DNA from: JADCRZ01 sp031399065
GTDB taxonomy: Bacteria; Bacteroidota; Bacteroidia; Chitinophagales; Chitinophagaceae
Length of the DNA stretch: 64,000 bases
Direction: 5' to 3'
Assembly (NCBI GenBank): GCA_031399065.1
Contig: JANNOM010000113.1
Span: 1-64,000 of the forward strand
The translations under genes were made by a program, and so were the position numbers. The notes under the pieces are model-generated. The model was not told the DNA's origin. It saw only the letters and a program-made list of their open reading frames with translations, and did not search any database. Within the stretch, counting starts at the first letter, position 1. Each line of letters opens with the position of its first letter. Positions 28,367-38,308 of this stretch are shown one piece after another.

Positions 28367-31300
28367 TTCTTCTTCAGCAATGAAAGATAAGCCAGCAGAT
28401 CGCCCATTTCCTGCCCGTTCATCGTTTCATGCAGGGTTTCAGGCATCATGGATTCTTTCAGCTCGGTTATTTTTTTTACGTCCGAAGTCTTCAGCTTTTG
28501 AATACTGCCACCCGGGTATTTAAGTTCAATATCCGTTTCTGTTTTGCTGGCAATTATACCGCTCAGCGAGGAGCCGTCTTTCATATCCAGCTGCCAGTTC
28601 TCGTACCCGAAACTGATGCCTGAAGATGGATGTACGATGGCATCATACAAACCTTCCAACGGCAGTTTTGATCCTATCTCCGAAAGCCTGGGGCCAACAT
28701 CGTACCCTTCTCCGTTCACCTGGTGGCATACATTGCAGCGGGTAACAAACACGGATTTTCCATGTTGCGGATCTGCCTTTAGAGCAGCTATGTCCCGGAA
28801 GGGTAGTGCTTTTTTACTGGCTGTTGAGAGCGAAGCATTGGGCAGGTATGTTTTCGCTTTTTCATAAACCGATTTACGCCATGCGCCTTTCAGGGTATTC
28901 ACCATCGGTTCCATCAGCGCTTCCGGTACTTTCTGCCCGGCTAATAATTGCAGCACACGGTCTTCGCCCGTCTGACTTCTACCCAGCATTTCAGCAGCTT
29001 TATTCCGCAGTTGCTGGTGATAACTGGAAGACAGAGCGATACCTTGTATAAAATCAACGGTCTCTTTACTGCCTATCCTTCCTACTACATTAATGACGGC
29101 AATGGCATCAGCGGTGTCTTTTCCTTTTACGGCTTGTTGTATCAGCGGAAGTCCGCCCTGCTTGAGCAATATGTCGGCGGCATTTTTCCCCAGTACAGAA
29201 TCTGGTTTTGCCAATGCGATGGCAAGCAGGTTTTTGTTCTCCGATTTCACTGAATACTGACGTACCAGGTCCAGATATTCGGCACTGCCCTGCAGCGCAC
29301 TTAATACTTCTTTCATGGCCGTAGTGGCAATCTTCGATTTTTTTACCGTAGCGGCGTCCAGGTGGTTAAGTATCAGTTTATTCAATTCAATATCCGCCTT
29401 TTTGTTAGCTGCAATCATATCTAATAAAAGGCGCGATTTAGCTTTACCTGTATTAAAATCAAATGCCCGGAAATACCTCAATCGGTCTTTAAGACTCACC
29501 GTTTCATCTGCCGCCAGTTTGGCAAGAAGCGGCACTGCCTGGTCCGTTCTGGCGCGCCATACTATATCACGCCCTGCGGCTGTTTGTAAAGGATCGGGAT
29601 TAATTTCCAGGTAAGCGGTAAAGAAACTGTTCCACTGCCTGTCTGCCCCTATGCCTAATGCTTCAAGATACCAACGGTCGCTGCCATCGTGCTGATTGGC
29701 CAGTTGTGCCCATAGGCTGGCTGCTTCCGCTTCCGGGCGATGCCTGAGTGCCAGTGCACATTCACGGCGCACCTGCGGGTCTTTATCAGATACTAGTTTA
29801 CTCACCGAACTGATGATGCCGGTGCCCGATTGCCGGGCGGCACGCAGCGCCATAATGCGCATGTCGGGGTTGGTACTGCCAAGGGCTTCATCGATATACT
29901 TCGCCCCCCCGGGCATCTTCACCAGCACCCAGAATGCGCGGGCACTCATACGGGGGTTAGCGGTGGTACGCCATAGCTTTTCAAGACCGGGTACTGCCTG
30001 CACTCCCATCGCTTCCAATGCAATAAATGCGTGACGCCTTACCGCGGGGTTGGGATTTTGTAAAGCAGCGACTGCGCCGGATACTGTACTGTAATCCTGC
30101 GTTGGTACACTGTATATAGAACCTTTAGGTGCTACCCGGTAAATACGGCCTTTTTGCTGATCGCCCGCCTGGTGGCCTCCCACACCGGGATCGTACCAGT
30201 CGGCCACTATCAGAGAGCCATCGGGAGCAATGCAGATATCCGCCGGCCGGAACCATTGATCCTGTTCTCCTTTAAGTATATTGATAATGTCTGCCTTGTA
30301 TCCTGCTTTGTTTTTTTGCACGGCGTACGAGCGTACTACATTCGGTCCGGGGTCTGCATGAATGATCTGGTTATGGAAGGATGCTGGCAACAGCGACCCT
30401 TCATATATCACCATGCCTGTCGGTGAGCCGGCACCCGTTTGCAGCAGGTTGGGAACCACTCCGGGATCGTTAAGATGCCAGTGACGAAAAGGGATAGAGT
30501 CTTCGCGGTTGGTACGCTGCGTCTGCCAACTGGCGCGGGTTATTTCATCTTTATATCCATAATTACCATAATCCATTACATAGTTAATGCGCACTCCTTT
30601 GTTGCCATCGTCGTCATTATCACTTTGCCAGATCGTGCCATAACTGTCTACGGCCGCTTCGTAATTGTTCCGGAAGTTCTGGCCGAGACATTCAACGCCA
30701 GATCCGTCCGGGTTACAGCGAAACACCATTCCCTGCTGGTATTTACCAGGACCTATCTCATCGCCGTCCTGGTCTTTTACTGTTTTATTAAACTTATCCT
30801 TCAAGGTTTTGCCTTCATTGCCAAAATTAAAATACAGCTTGCCATCCGGTCCAAAGCTAAAGGAATGCATACCATGATCGTGCTGCTCTCCCCCGACGCC
30901 CTGGAAAAGTATTTGCTTCCTGTCGGCCTTATCATCACCGTTATCGTCATAAAAAGACCATACATAAGGGCTTTGCGAAACGAGTACCTGGTTGCCCAGC
31001 ACACAAACACCCAGTGGCGCATTGACCTCCGGCCCATGGTAAAATACTTTCGTGGTATCGAAGCGTCCGTCACCATTGGTATCTTCCAGTATGATGATAC
31101 GGTCGCCGCTTTCATTCACCGGGTTGCCGTTAATGCTGGGTCGGTAATTATATGCCTCCGTGATCCACACCCTTCCGCGTTCGTCCACGTCCATATTGGT
31201 AGGATTCTTAAGCATAGGCTCCGTTGCCATAGTGGTTACTTCCAGTCCTTCGGATACTACAAGTCCCTTCAGCCCGTTCGCAGCCATGTGTTTTTGGGCT

Positions 31301-31434
31301 TCCGTTAACGTGTCTGGCTGATTAGCGGGCGGGGATTTACTACCTGGACCATTACATGAAATGAGAAAACCTACGGACAGGGAGAGAATAAATATCTGAC
31401 TGAAGCATCGGAGAAAACAAGCATCGTTTAACAT
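28360..31434 (-). CDS. PVC-type heme-binding lipoprotein with beta-propeller, HEAT repeats and cytochrome c domain
   Basis: A 1024-residue lipoprotein (lipobox FLISCNG, Cys27). The N-terminal half is a glucose/sorbosone-dehydrogenase-like beta-propeller with repeated asparagine/aspartate loops (GDGRFDTTKVFY, NDDDGNKGVRIN). The middle holds HEAT-like helical repeats (RRHAFIALEAMG, RRECALALRHRP). The C-terminal cytochrome c has CNVCH at 900-904 and a possible distal Met in ESMMPE. Such membrane-bound dehydrogenases are common in Planctomycetes and Bacteroidota and are thought to oxidise sugars or alcohols in the envelope. It is a single-gene unit. Confidence 0.9.
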   Translation of the reverse strand: MLNDACFLRCFSQIFILSLSVGFLISCNGPGSKSPPANQPDTLTEAQKHMAANGLKGLVVSEGLEVTTMATEPMLKNPTNMDVDERGRVWITEAYNYRPSINGNPVNESGDRIIILEDTNGDGRFDTTKVFYHGPEVNAPLGVCVLGNQVLVSQSPYVWSFYDDNGDDKADRKQILFQGVGGEQHDHGMHSFSFGPDGKLYFNFGNEGKTLKDKFNKTVKDQDGDEIGPGKYQQGMVFRCNPDGSGVECLGQNFRNNYEAAVDSYGTIWQSDNDDDGNKGVRINYVMDYGNYGYKDEITRASWQTQRTNREDSIPFRHWHLNDPGVVPNLLQTGAGSPTGMVIYEGSLLPASFHNQIIHADPGPNVVRSYAVQKNKAGYKADIINILKGEQDQWFRPADICIAPDGSLIVADWYDPGVGGHQAGDQQKGRIYRVAPKGSIYSVPTQDYSTVSGAVAALQNPNPAVRRHAFIALEAMGVQAVPGLEKLWRTTANPRMSARAFWVLVKMPGGAKYIDEALGSTNPDMRIMALRAARQSGTGIISSVSKLVSDKDPQVRRECALALRHRPEAEAASLWAQLANQHDGSDRWYLEALGIGADRQWNSFFTAYLEINPDPLQTAAGRDIVWRARTDQAVPLLAKLAADETVSLKDRLRYFRAFDFNTGKAKSRLLLDMIAANKKADIELNKLILNHLDAATVKKSKIATTAMKEVLSALQGSAEYLDLVRQYSVKSENKNLLAIALAKPDSVLGKNAADILLKQGGLPLIQQAVKGKDTADAIAVINVVGRIGSKETVDFIQGIALSSSYHQQLRNKAAEMLGRSQTGEDRVLQLLAGQKVPEALMEPMVNTLKGAWRKSVYEKAKTYLPNASLSTASKKALPFRDIAALKADPQHGKSVFVTRCNVCHQVNGEGYDVGPRLSEIGSKLPLEGLYDAIVHPSSGISFGYENWQLDMKDGSSLSGIIASKTETDIELKYPGGSIQKLKTSDVKKITELKESMMPETLHETMNGQEMGDLLAYLSLLKKKK

Positions 31435-31696
31435 TTCTTATAGTTATTTACTTACCGACTGCTAAATTAAAGAAAAATTAAAAGCAGATAAAGATGTTAT
31501 TTAGATATCAGTTGCTGTATTGTGAAAAAATGGTAATTAATATAAAAGTGCGCTTTATGTACTAGCGAAGGCACCGGGAAGGAGCCTGGAAGAATTAGAC
31601 ATTGGACTGCCTGGCAGCCCCTTTTCCCACGATTTTTTAGGGCTGACTTGAAAATAATATTGTTTTTTTGCTTAAATTTAGTAAAACGTCTCCCGG

Positions 31697-32365
31697 ATGA
31701 TCAAAAAAGACATTTTCGTATTCATCGGCACCCAGGACAACCTGACCTGCTACTACAGCAAGGGAAGGGCGATCCTGCGGGCGCGCAGTTCCCTCGATGG
31801 GGAGCGGGTGAAGCGGGATCCGGCGTTTAAGGGGTTCCGGCAGAGCGGTCAGCGGCTGAAGCAGGCTTCTCCGCTGGCGGCGGCCTTGTATGCCCGGATC
31901 CCTGCTGGGAAACGGGAATATGCGATGTACCGGATGTTGACCGGGGAAGCACTCCGGCTGCTGAAGCAGGGTATGGAGGACGCGGAGATCCGGGAGGTGT
32001 TGCAGCAAACATACGTACAACCCTTGCTGGCAGCGGAATCCAGGGCTTCCCGGAGAGAAGCGGCCGATACATCCCGTTCGGCCTTTGCGTACCGTCCGCT
32101 GAAAAACGGTGGCACGCTGCGGAGGCGGCAGTCCCGGAAGCGTTTGGAGGTTTCCGGTAAATGGCCGGTGGATCGTTTGAGTGCCTCCTTCGGAAAGGGA
32201 CCGGAACGAAAAGCGAGGAAAAGTCCGCCCGGGTTGATCTATCTCGGCCGCCACGAACAGGCACCCAAGATGAAATGGTACTTACGGGAAGATATAGACG
32301 ATATCGTCAGAAGCCGCGGTGAGACGATGGACTGGCGGGACTGGCTTTTTAGCGGCGATCTTTAA
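31697..32365 (+). CDS. Conserved Bacteroidota hypothetical, GC-rich
   Basis: A 222-residue basic protein with no signal peptide. The block RARSSLDGERVKRDPAFKGF is typical of a widespread but uncharacterised Bacteroidota family, followed by QASPLAAALYARIPAGKRE and YRMLTGEALRLLKQG. It is longer than the usual 130-150 residues: the extra C-terminal part is Arg/Lys-rich and low in recognisable structure. Base composition is clearly more GC-rich than both flanks. A candidate promoter (TTG at 31648, TAAATTTA at 31673) precedes it. Function unknown. Confidence 0.65.
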   Translation: MIKKDIFVFIGTQDNLTCYYSKGRAILRARSSLDGERVKRDPAFKGFRQSGQRLKQASPLAAALYARIPAGKREYAMYRMLTGEALRLLKQGMEDAEIREVLQQTYVQPLLAAESRASRREAADTSRSAFAYRPLKNGGTLRRRQSRKRLEVSGKWPVDRLSASFGKGPERKARKSPPGLIYLGRHEQAPKMKWYLREDIDDIVRSRGETMDWRDWLFSGDL

Positions 32366-32960
32366 CACATGGCAGTTGATTTTCCTAATTTACCCGTCAA
32401 TTTATATTGTATATAAATCAGGTTCGAATATTTTCCGTCTCAACTCACACTATTCAAGAATAAAAATAGACCTCTTATGCCGGAAATACTGGCATGCTTC
32501 AACTAAGCAAGCCTATTCTACTATTCAGTCCCATCTTTTTACCACTGGGTCGGTTATCCTACATAACCATTAATTACCTTGTTAATTATGTTATATATTT
32601 GAAAGGAATCAAATCGAAAAAATAATAACTGTTAGCATTTAAGATCGATTGGCAACTTTTTAGCTACGTGTTCCGGGATCATTTCGCTGATTATCTCAAT
32701 TATCGTTAATAATAAGTTCATATTGAGCAAAAAAAACTGCTAATAATAATAAAATCAATCCAGGATAATAATTACCACGTAGTTATTATATATCTTATAA
32801 AAGATTTATATCCGATATCTTACATACTAAGAATTACCTCTGACTTATTCGACTACACCTTCAATCTAAGGGAACTTTTCCCTGTTAACTATCCATTCCT
32901 TTGAACAATAACTGACTCTTTACTACACCCCAAATCATGTAAATATTTAATTCACCACAC
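32366..32960. other. 595-base AT-rich intergenic leader of the exopolysaccharide operon
   Basis: No coding sequence is supported. The region is AT-rich and presumably holds the operon promoter and a long 5' leader. A TATATTTG stretch at 32594-32601 matches the Bacteroidota -7 consensus, but no properly spaced -33 element is visible. A short hairpin AGGGAA/TTCCCT lies at 32869-32883, about 80 bases before wza. Long leaders are where UpxY-type antiterminators act in Bacteroides. Confidence 0.5.
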
Positions 32961-33740
32961 ATGAAAAGAGGTGTTTTTGTTTTATTATGTTGTTTTTATT
33001 GTTGCGTTTCCTGCGTTGATAGCAGGAAGGCTGTTTATTTCAATAACCAGCGTGATTCTATACTTCCGGCAAGTGCGCCCATTCCTGAATCTATTATTCA
33101 AAACAATGATCTGTTGTCCATATCAGTTAGCAGCCTAAATGCGGGAGCTTCTTCCGTGTTTAATTCGGCTAATTTTTCTTATACGAATAATGCCAATGGT
33201 AATGACTATTCCGATCCGAAAGTTGCCGGTTACCTCGTAGATAAGGAAGGGTTTATTCAATTTCCTGTATTGGGCAATGTAAAGGCTGCCGGACTGACCC
33301 AAAGCCAATTAAAACGACTTGTTATTAAACAGCTTACTGATAAAAAATTACTGGTCGATCCGATCATAAGCATACGTTATCTTAATTATAAAATAACCGT
33401 ATTAGGAGAAGTGGCAAAACCCATGGTAATTAATGTGCCCAGCGAAAAGATAACCCTGTTTGAAGCGCTTGGCCTGGCGGGGGATATAACTATATATGGG
33501 AAAAAAGATAATGTAACGGTTATACGGGAAGAAGCCGGAAAAAGAGTCATAAAAAGGCTTAATCTGAACTCCGGGGAGATCTTCGGTTCGCCTTATTATT
33601 ATCTCTTATCTAACGATGTAGTGTACGTGGAACCCACTAAAGCACGGGTAGCCAGTTCGGGTAAAGGCAGTCAGCTGCTGCCGGTAATTTTTGGAGGATT
33701 ATCGTTTGCGGTGATCGTACTGGATCGTTTAATTAAATAA
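32961..33740 (+). CDS. Wza-like polysaccharide export lipoprotein
   Basis: A 259-residue outer-membrane exporter component. The signal peptide ends in a Cys-rich lipobox region (CCVSCVDS), followed by a poly-export (PES) domain with NNDLLSISVSSL and one or two SLBB folds around ITVLGEVAKPMVINVPSEK. A hydrophobic C-terminal segment (LLPVIFGGLSFAVIVLDRLI) resembles the anchor helix of the Wza group found in Bacteroidota. It is the first gene of the operon and sits 12 bases before the Wzc kinase. Confidence 0.93.
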   Translation: MKRGVFVLLCCFYCCVSCVDSRKAVYFNNQRDSILPASAPIPESIIQNNDLLSISVSSLNAGASSVFNSANFSYTNNANGNDYSDPKVAGYLVDKEGFIQFPVLGNVKAAGLTQSQLKRLVIKQLTDKKLLVDPIISIRYLNYKITVLGEVAKPMVINVPSEKITLFEALGLAGDITIYGKKDNVTVIREEAGKRVIKRLNLNSGEIFGSPYYYLLSNDVVYVEPTKARVASSGKGSQLLPVIFGGLSFAVIVLDRLIK

Positions 33741-33752
33741 TTAAAAGCATAT

Positions 33753-36062
33753 ATGCAGGCAGGAAAAAGCAATAGTGAAAACGGGCAAAATTTATTAGGG
33801 CAAACCATATTTAAGTATGTACCCTACTGGCCATTATTTCTGTCACTGACCATCGTGGCCATCGGAGGTGCATTGATTTATCTTCAAATCAAAACCCCGC
33901 TTTATGAATCCACTGCCCGCATACTGGTAAAGGACGAGAAAAAAGGAACAGAAGAAGGTAAGGTTATTGAAGGCATTAATGTGCTTACTTCCAAAAAGAT
34001 AGTAGAAAATGAGATTGAAGTGATTCAATCCAGAACACTGATTAGTGAAATTATAAATAACCTGCATCTGTACGCACCCATTTATGAAAAAGGAAAATTC
34101 CAAAATTCAACGGCTTACCTTACATCTCCCGTGATAATAGAGGTGCAGGATATAAGAAAAATCGCACCTGCGAAGGATATTCCATTCGAATACAATCGCA
34201 AAACAGGAATGGTGACTATTGAAGGGAAACAATATTTGCCTGATACATGGTTAAATCTTTCTTTCGGGAAAATAAAGTTTTTATCCAATAGCAATTATCA
34301 ACCGGGTGCAGCTAACAGTTTTGTTTTTTCGTTGGTTCCACTTAAAAGAATAACTGCTTCTTTGCAGACTCGTATTAAAGTGTCGCCATCCAGTAAGCAG
34401 TCCACCATTATAAATTTAAGTCTCCAGGACGAAGTACCCGAAAGAGGTGAGGATATACTTAACGAATTGATCAAAGTGTATACTTATGCAATGGTTAACG
34501 ACAAAAACACGCTGGCACAGAATACCATGAGTTTTGTGGAGGAAAGACTTAGAAAAGTAGAGAGCGACCTGGAAGCAATCGAGCAGAAAAACCAGCAATA
34601 TAAAACCGGGAGGTCTGCCATCAATATCAGCGAGCAGGGAAAGCTGTTTCTTCAGAATGTAAGTAATAATGACCAGAAGATCGGGGATATCAATATGCAG
34701 CTTGCCGTACTTAACCAGGTTGAAAAATCTATCCGGTCGAAGAATGAAGGCATTATACCTTCTACACTTGGGGTGACTGACCCGGTGCTCTCGCAGTTGA
34801 TCAACAAGTTGTACACCACGGAGCTCGAATATGAAAGCATGAAAAAGACGGTTGGCGAGAATAATCCGGCTACGCTGACCATGGCCAGCCAGATAGAGAA
34901 GATCCGCCCTGGTATCCTGGACAATGTAGAAAGTCAGCGGAGAGGCCTTGAAGCAAGTAGTAGGAACCTGGCCATGACAAACAGCAGCTATGCCTCCGTT
35001 TTGCAGAGTATTCCCGAGAAAGAACGGCAGTTGATTGAAATAAACAGGGAGCAGAGTGTTAAAAACGAACTATACGCTTTTCTGCTGCAAAAACGGGAAG
35101 AGACGGCATTGTCACAAGCTTCGCGTGTTTCCGATACACGGATTATCGATGTAGCAGGATCTTCTCCCGATCCCGTTAGCCCGAAGCGAAAAGTTGTTTT
35201 TCTCGCCGCCATCCTCGCCGCTCTTTTTACAGGCGCAGCGTTAATTATACTTAAAGAAAACCTTAACAGGAAAATTATGTTCCGCCATGAGATAGAGTAT
35301 CTCACCGCTCAGCCCATCATCGGTGAGATAGTTAAAGAACGATCTCAGAACCAGATAGTGATCGGGGACAATACGAGAACATTTATCGCCGAACAGTTTC
35401 GCCGGCTACGTGCCAGCCTTCCGTTTATAGGGATAAGCCCGAGTCGCAAAAGAATACTTGTTACTTCGGCGATAGGGGGAGAAGGAAAAAGTTTTGTCGC
35501 GTCTAACCTGGCATTGAGCCTGGCGTTAACGAATAAGAGAGTTATACTGATCGATTGTGACCTGAATAACCCTTCACTACATCTTAAATTAAAGATCGAG
35601 AACAAAACAGGCGTATCGGAATTTTTATCAGGAAAAAATGATCTGTCCGAGATTATAAGGCCCACTAACCAGCATCCGGATATGTTCTTTATTCCGACGG
35701 GAAAACTTCCCAACAATCCTTCGGAACTACTCATGAATGGACGGATGGAACAGTTGCTCGATGATCTTGAAACACAATTTGATTATATTATTGTGGATAC
35801 AGCACCGGTATGCCCGGTAACTGATGCTTATATACTTTCTCCAATGTGTAATGCCACACTCTTTGTGATACGTCATAAATACACTCCTAAGATATACATA
35901 CAACGTATTGACGAGGATAATAAAATAAACAATCTTAAAAACATTGCCCTTGTATTTAACGGGGTAAGCCCGCGTGGGTTTGGAAGTGAGAATTACGGCT
36001 ACGGATATGGTTATGGATACCATCAGGAAAGCCGCTATACCATGCGTATATCCAACGCATAA
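33753..36062 (+). CDS. Wzc-like polysaccharide copolymerase and tyrosine autokinase
   Basis: A 769-residue inner-membrane protein with a Wzz domain, helices at about 28-48 and 480-500, and a long periplasmic coiled-coil and GNVR region. The cytosolic BY-kinase has Walker A GGEGKS at 575-580, Walker A' VILIDCDLN and Walker B YIIVDTAPV. The C-terminus carries a tyrosine cluster (YGYGYGYGYHQESRY) for autophosphorylation. With Wza it controls chain length and export. The next gene follows after a structured 98-base spacer. Confidence 0.96.
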   Translation: MQAGKSNSENGQNLLGQTIFKYVPYWPLFLSLTIVAIGGALIYLQIKTPLYESTARILVKDEKKGTEEGKVIEGINVLTSKKIVENEIEVIQSRTLISEIINNLHLYAPIYEKGKFQNSTAYLTSPVIIEVQDIRKIAPAKDIPFEYNRKTGMVTIEGKQYLPDTWLNLSFGKIKFLSNSNYQPGAANSFVFSLVPLKRITASLQTRIKVSPSSKQSTIINLSLQDEVPERGEDILNELIKVYTYAMVNDKNTLAQNTMSFVEERLRKVESDLEAIEQKNQQYKTGRSAINISEQGKLFLQNVSNNDQKIGDINMQLAVLNQVEKSIRSKNEGIIPSTLGVTDPVLSQLINKLYTTELEYESMKKTVGENNPATLTMASQIEKIRPGILDNVESQRRGLEASSRNLAMTNSSYASVLQSIPEKERQLIEINREQSVKNELYAFLLQKREETALSQASRVSDTRIIDVAGSSPDPVSPKRKVVFLAAILAALFTGAALIILKENLNRKIMFRHEIEYLTAQPIIGEIVKERSQNQIVIGDNTRTFIAEQFRRLRASLPFIGISPSRKRILVTSAIGGEGKSFVASNLALSLALTNKRVILIDCDLNNPSLHLKLKIENKTGVSEFLSGKNDLSEIIRPTNQHPDMFFIPTGKLPNNPSELLMNGRMEQLLDDLETQFDYIIVDTAPVCPVTDAYILSPMCNATLFVIRHKYTPKIYIQRIDEDNKINNLKNIALVFNGVSPRGFGSENYGYGYGYGYHQESRYTMRISNA

Positions 36063-36091
36063 CAACAAATTTTCTTCTTATTTTATATGAC

Positions 36092-36129
36092 CGGTTACCC
36101 TCCTGTAACCGAGATGGGCGGAGCCCGTC
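36092..36129 (+). promoter_or_regulatory. Paired hairpins between wzc and the NusG-like gene
   Basis: Two consecutive stem-loops: CGGTTAC/GTAACCG (36092-36098 with 36105-36111), then GATGGGC/GCCCGTC (36113-36119 with 36123-36129) over a 3-base loop, followed by TTATT. The second resembles a weak intrinsic terminator. It stands 31 bases before an UpxY-like antiterminator gene, which makes an attenuation or antitermination role plausible. Confidence 0.55.
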
Positions 36130-36160
36130 TTATTCATCAACCTTAATACATATTCAACCA

Positions 36161-36724
36161 ATGAGCAGTGAAAAGAAATGGTATGCCGTATATACCAAAC
36201 CCAGGTGGGAAAAGAAAGTAGCGGACCTGCTTCATAAACGAAGAGTAGAAAGTTTTTGTCCGCTCAATAAAGTGCTGAGGCAATGGGCCGATCGGAAAAA
36301 GATAGTAGAAGAACCACTATTTACCTCCTATGTATTCGTATGTGCATCGGAAGCGGAAAAATTAACGGTTCGCCAGACAGACGGGATTCTCAATTTTGTT
36401 TACTGGCTTGGACAGCCGGCTGTTATTAAAGACGAAGAAATTGAAGCCATCCGCATTTTCCTGGGCCAGCATGAGCAGGTAAAACTGGAAAAGGTAGCGG
36501 TAAACGTAACCGATAAAGTAAAGATCGTTCACGGTCCTTTTGCGCAGATAGAAGGTAATGTAGTGGAAGTCCGTAAAAATTCGGTGCGCATTTTATTACC
36601 CTCCCTGGGTTATGCGATGGTCGCAGAAATAGCGAAAACCAAAATAGAAGTGATCAATATTGCCCCGGCGGCGACGTATTCTTCCGGCTCCATATACAGT
36701 GAAAAAATGCGGAAAAGCAGTTAA
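36161..36724 (+). CDS. UpxY/NusG-family transcription antiterminator
   Basis: A 187-residue NusG paralog with an NGN domain at the start (WYAVYTKPRWEKKVADLLHK, then EEPLFTSYVFVCA) and a KOW motif near VKIVHGPFAQIEGNVVEVRK. In Bacteroides, UpxY proteins bind RNA polymerase and let it read through the long leader of their own capsule operon. Here the gene is third rather than first, behind wza and wzc. Its spacer has paired hairpins, so it may act on the downstream glycosyltransferase section. Confidence 0.9.
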   Translation: MSSEKKWYAVYTKPRWEKKVADLLHKRRVESFCPLNKVLRQWADRKKIVEEPLFTSYVFVCASEAEKLTVRQTDGILNFVYWLGQPAVIKDEEIEAIRIFLGQHEQVKLEKVAVNVTDKVKIVHGPFAQIEGNVVEVRKNSVRILLPSLGYAMVAEIAKTKIEVINIAPAATYSSGSIYSEKMRKSS

Positions 36725-36740
36725 CACCAACAAGCAGTAA

Positions 36741-38279
36741 ATGGACAAGAAAATATTAAAATGGAATTTTATTTTTCAGTACGGCTGGGTACTGACGAAT
36801 ATCTTCAATTCTATTTTATTACTTCCGCTCTACCTCAAAAACATCGATAAAGACACGTTGGGAATATGGCTGGCCACCGGAAACATACTAAGCTGGATGA
36901 CACTGGCAGACCCCGGGGTAGGTGAAGTGCTGCAACAAAGAATAGCCGAATTAATGGGGAGGCACCAGCACGCAGAAATTAAAAAGACCATCGGATCCGG
37001 AGTGGCCGCTTCGGTGGCTATTTTAATAATCTCCATTACGCTAGGGTTTGTTTTCTATGTTTTCGTAGGTGCCATTATTGACAAAGACGTATCCAGCTAT
37101 CCCCATTTATCTTCAGCACTGCTGATTTCCATTATTTCGACAGGCCTGATGCTTATTTCGTTTAGTCTTTCGGGCATTAACCAGGGATTGCATAATTCAG
37201 CACAGGTGGCAATCAGTTCCCTTTCTGCCAATTTTGTTTTTTTAATAGTCAATATACTTGGCCTCTACCTGGGTTATGGCGTCTTATCCATTGCATTGGC
37301 TAACCTGGCAAGAGCATTGTTTATAAATGCGTATAATATCATTTCTCTTTCCAGCATCACAAAAAGGCTTCATCTGCAGATTATTTTCGAACGACGGCAT
37401 TTCCAGAAATTTATACGGATATTTTCATTTACCTCGGCCTCTAAAATTATAACGGGCCTTTCCGCCAGCCTTGAAATGATTGTACTGGCCAGGTATATTT
37501 CTCCTGCCATGATCACGATCTATGAAATCAATAAACGTCCGATCAATATTACGTATTCACTTATAGGAAGGCATTCCGTTGCCTTAATGCCATCTATCTC
37601 TCATTCTAAAGGTACCGGAGATAAAAAATCAATCCTGGAATTGCTCGATATCCAATTCAGGTTCTATCTGTACGCAGCTATTTTTGCCTCCCTTCTTTTC
37701 CTTTTTAATTACGAATATATAATAACGGCCTGGACCGGTCAGGGTCAGTACGCAGGTAACCAGATTATATGGCTGCTCATTGCATCCTTCTTTCTAAATC
37801 TTATCAGTTATTTTATGGCTACCATTGGCTATGCATTGGGCGATATAAAAATGAATAGCTTTTATAATATTATTCGCAACCTGATTTTTGGGGTAATGAT
37901 CTTTTTCTCCGCACGCTATTACGGAATTATAGGTACTGTGGTTGTGTCGATCGTGTTTGTATTGGCAGGGGATCTTTTCTTCTACGCCCGGCGACTTTCG
38001 CGATTGGGCTACCTGGAAACCATCTTTCAGAAATCAACCATACGTAAAGGAGCCATCATTATGCTGACAGCAATGCTGGCGGGATGGGCTTTCCGGGAAA
38101 TGATCGCTCAGTTGATGCCCGTGGGTTTATATTTCAGCCTGTTCATTATCAATGCAGGCATATTCAGTCTCTTTTTTGCTCTTCTTATATTGGGGGTGGA
38201 TAGCGGTATGCGCATCAAATCAAAAGAATTGGCCAGGAAATACGTTTTTACCCCGCTCTCCAAAATCAAACGTGCGTAA
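36741..38279 (+). CDS. Wzx-type polysaccharide flippase (MATE/MOP superfamily)
   Basis: A 512-residue protein with about 12-14 membrane helices, beginning NFIFQYGWVLTNIFNSILLL and containing conserved small/polar residues of polysaccharide transporters (YISPAMITIYEINKRP). It is expected to flip the lipid-linked repeat unit across the inner membrane before Wzy polymerisation. It lies 16 bases behind the NusG-like gene and ahead of the glycosyltransferases. Confidence 0.9.
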   Translation: MDKKILKWNFIFQYGWVLTNIFNSILLLPLYLKNIDKDTLGIWLATGNILSWMTLADPGVGEVLQQRIAELMGRHQHAEIKKTIGSGVAASVAILIISITLGFVFYVFVGAIIDKDVSSYPHLSSALLISIISTGLMLISFSLSGINQGLHNSAQVAISSLSANFVFLIVNILGLYLGYGVLSIALANLARALFINAYNIISLSSITKRLHLQIIFERRHFQKFIRIFSFTSASKIITGLSASLEMIVLARYISPAMITIYEINKRPINITYSLIGRHSVALMPSISHSKGTGDKKSILELLDIQFRFYLYAAIFASLLFLFNYEYIITAWTGQGQYAGNQIIWLLIASFFLNLISYFMATIGYALGDIKMNSFYNIIRNLIFGVMIFFSARYYGIIGTVVVSIVFVLAGDLFFYARRLSRLGYLETIFQKSTIRKGAIIMLTAMLAGWAFREMIAQLMPVGLYFSLFIINAGIFSLFFALLILGVDSGMRIKSKELARKYVFTPLSKIKRA

Positions 38280-38308
38280 ATAAATTTATTCAGTCTAAAA
38301 TAATCTGC

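Noticed and set aside
32594..32601. TATATTTG as the exopolysaccharide promoter
   Set aside because: It matches the -7 consensus, but the nearest TTG is only 12 bases upstream, so spacing does not fit.
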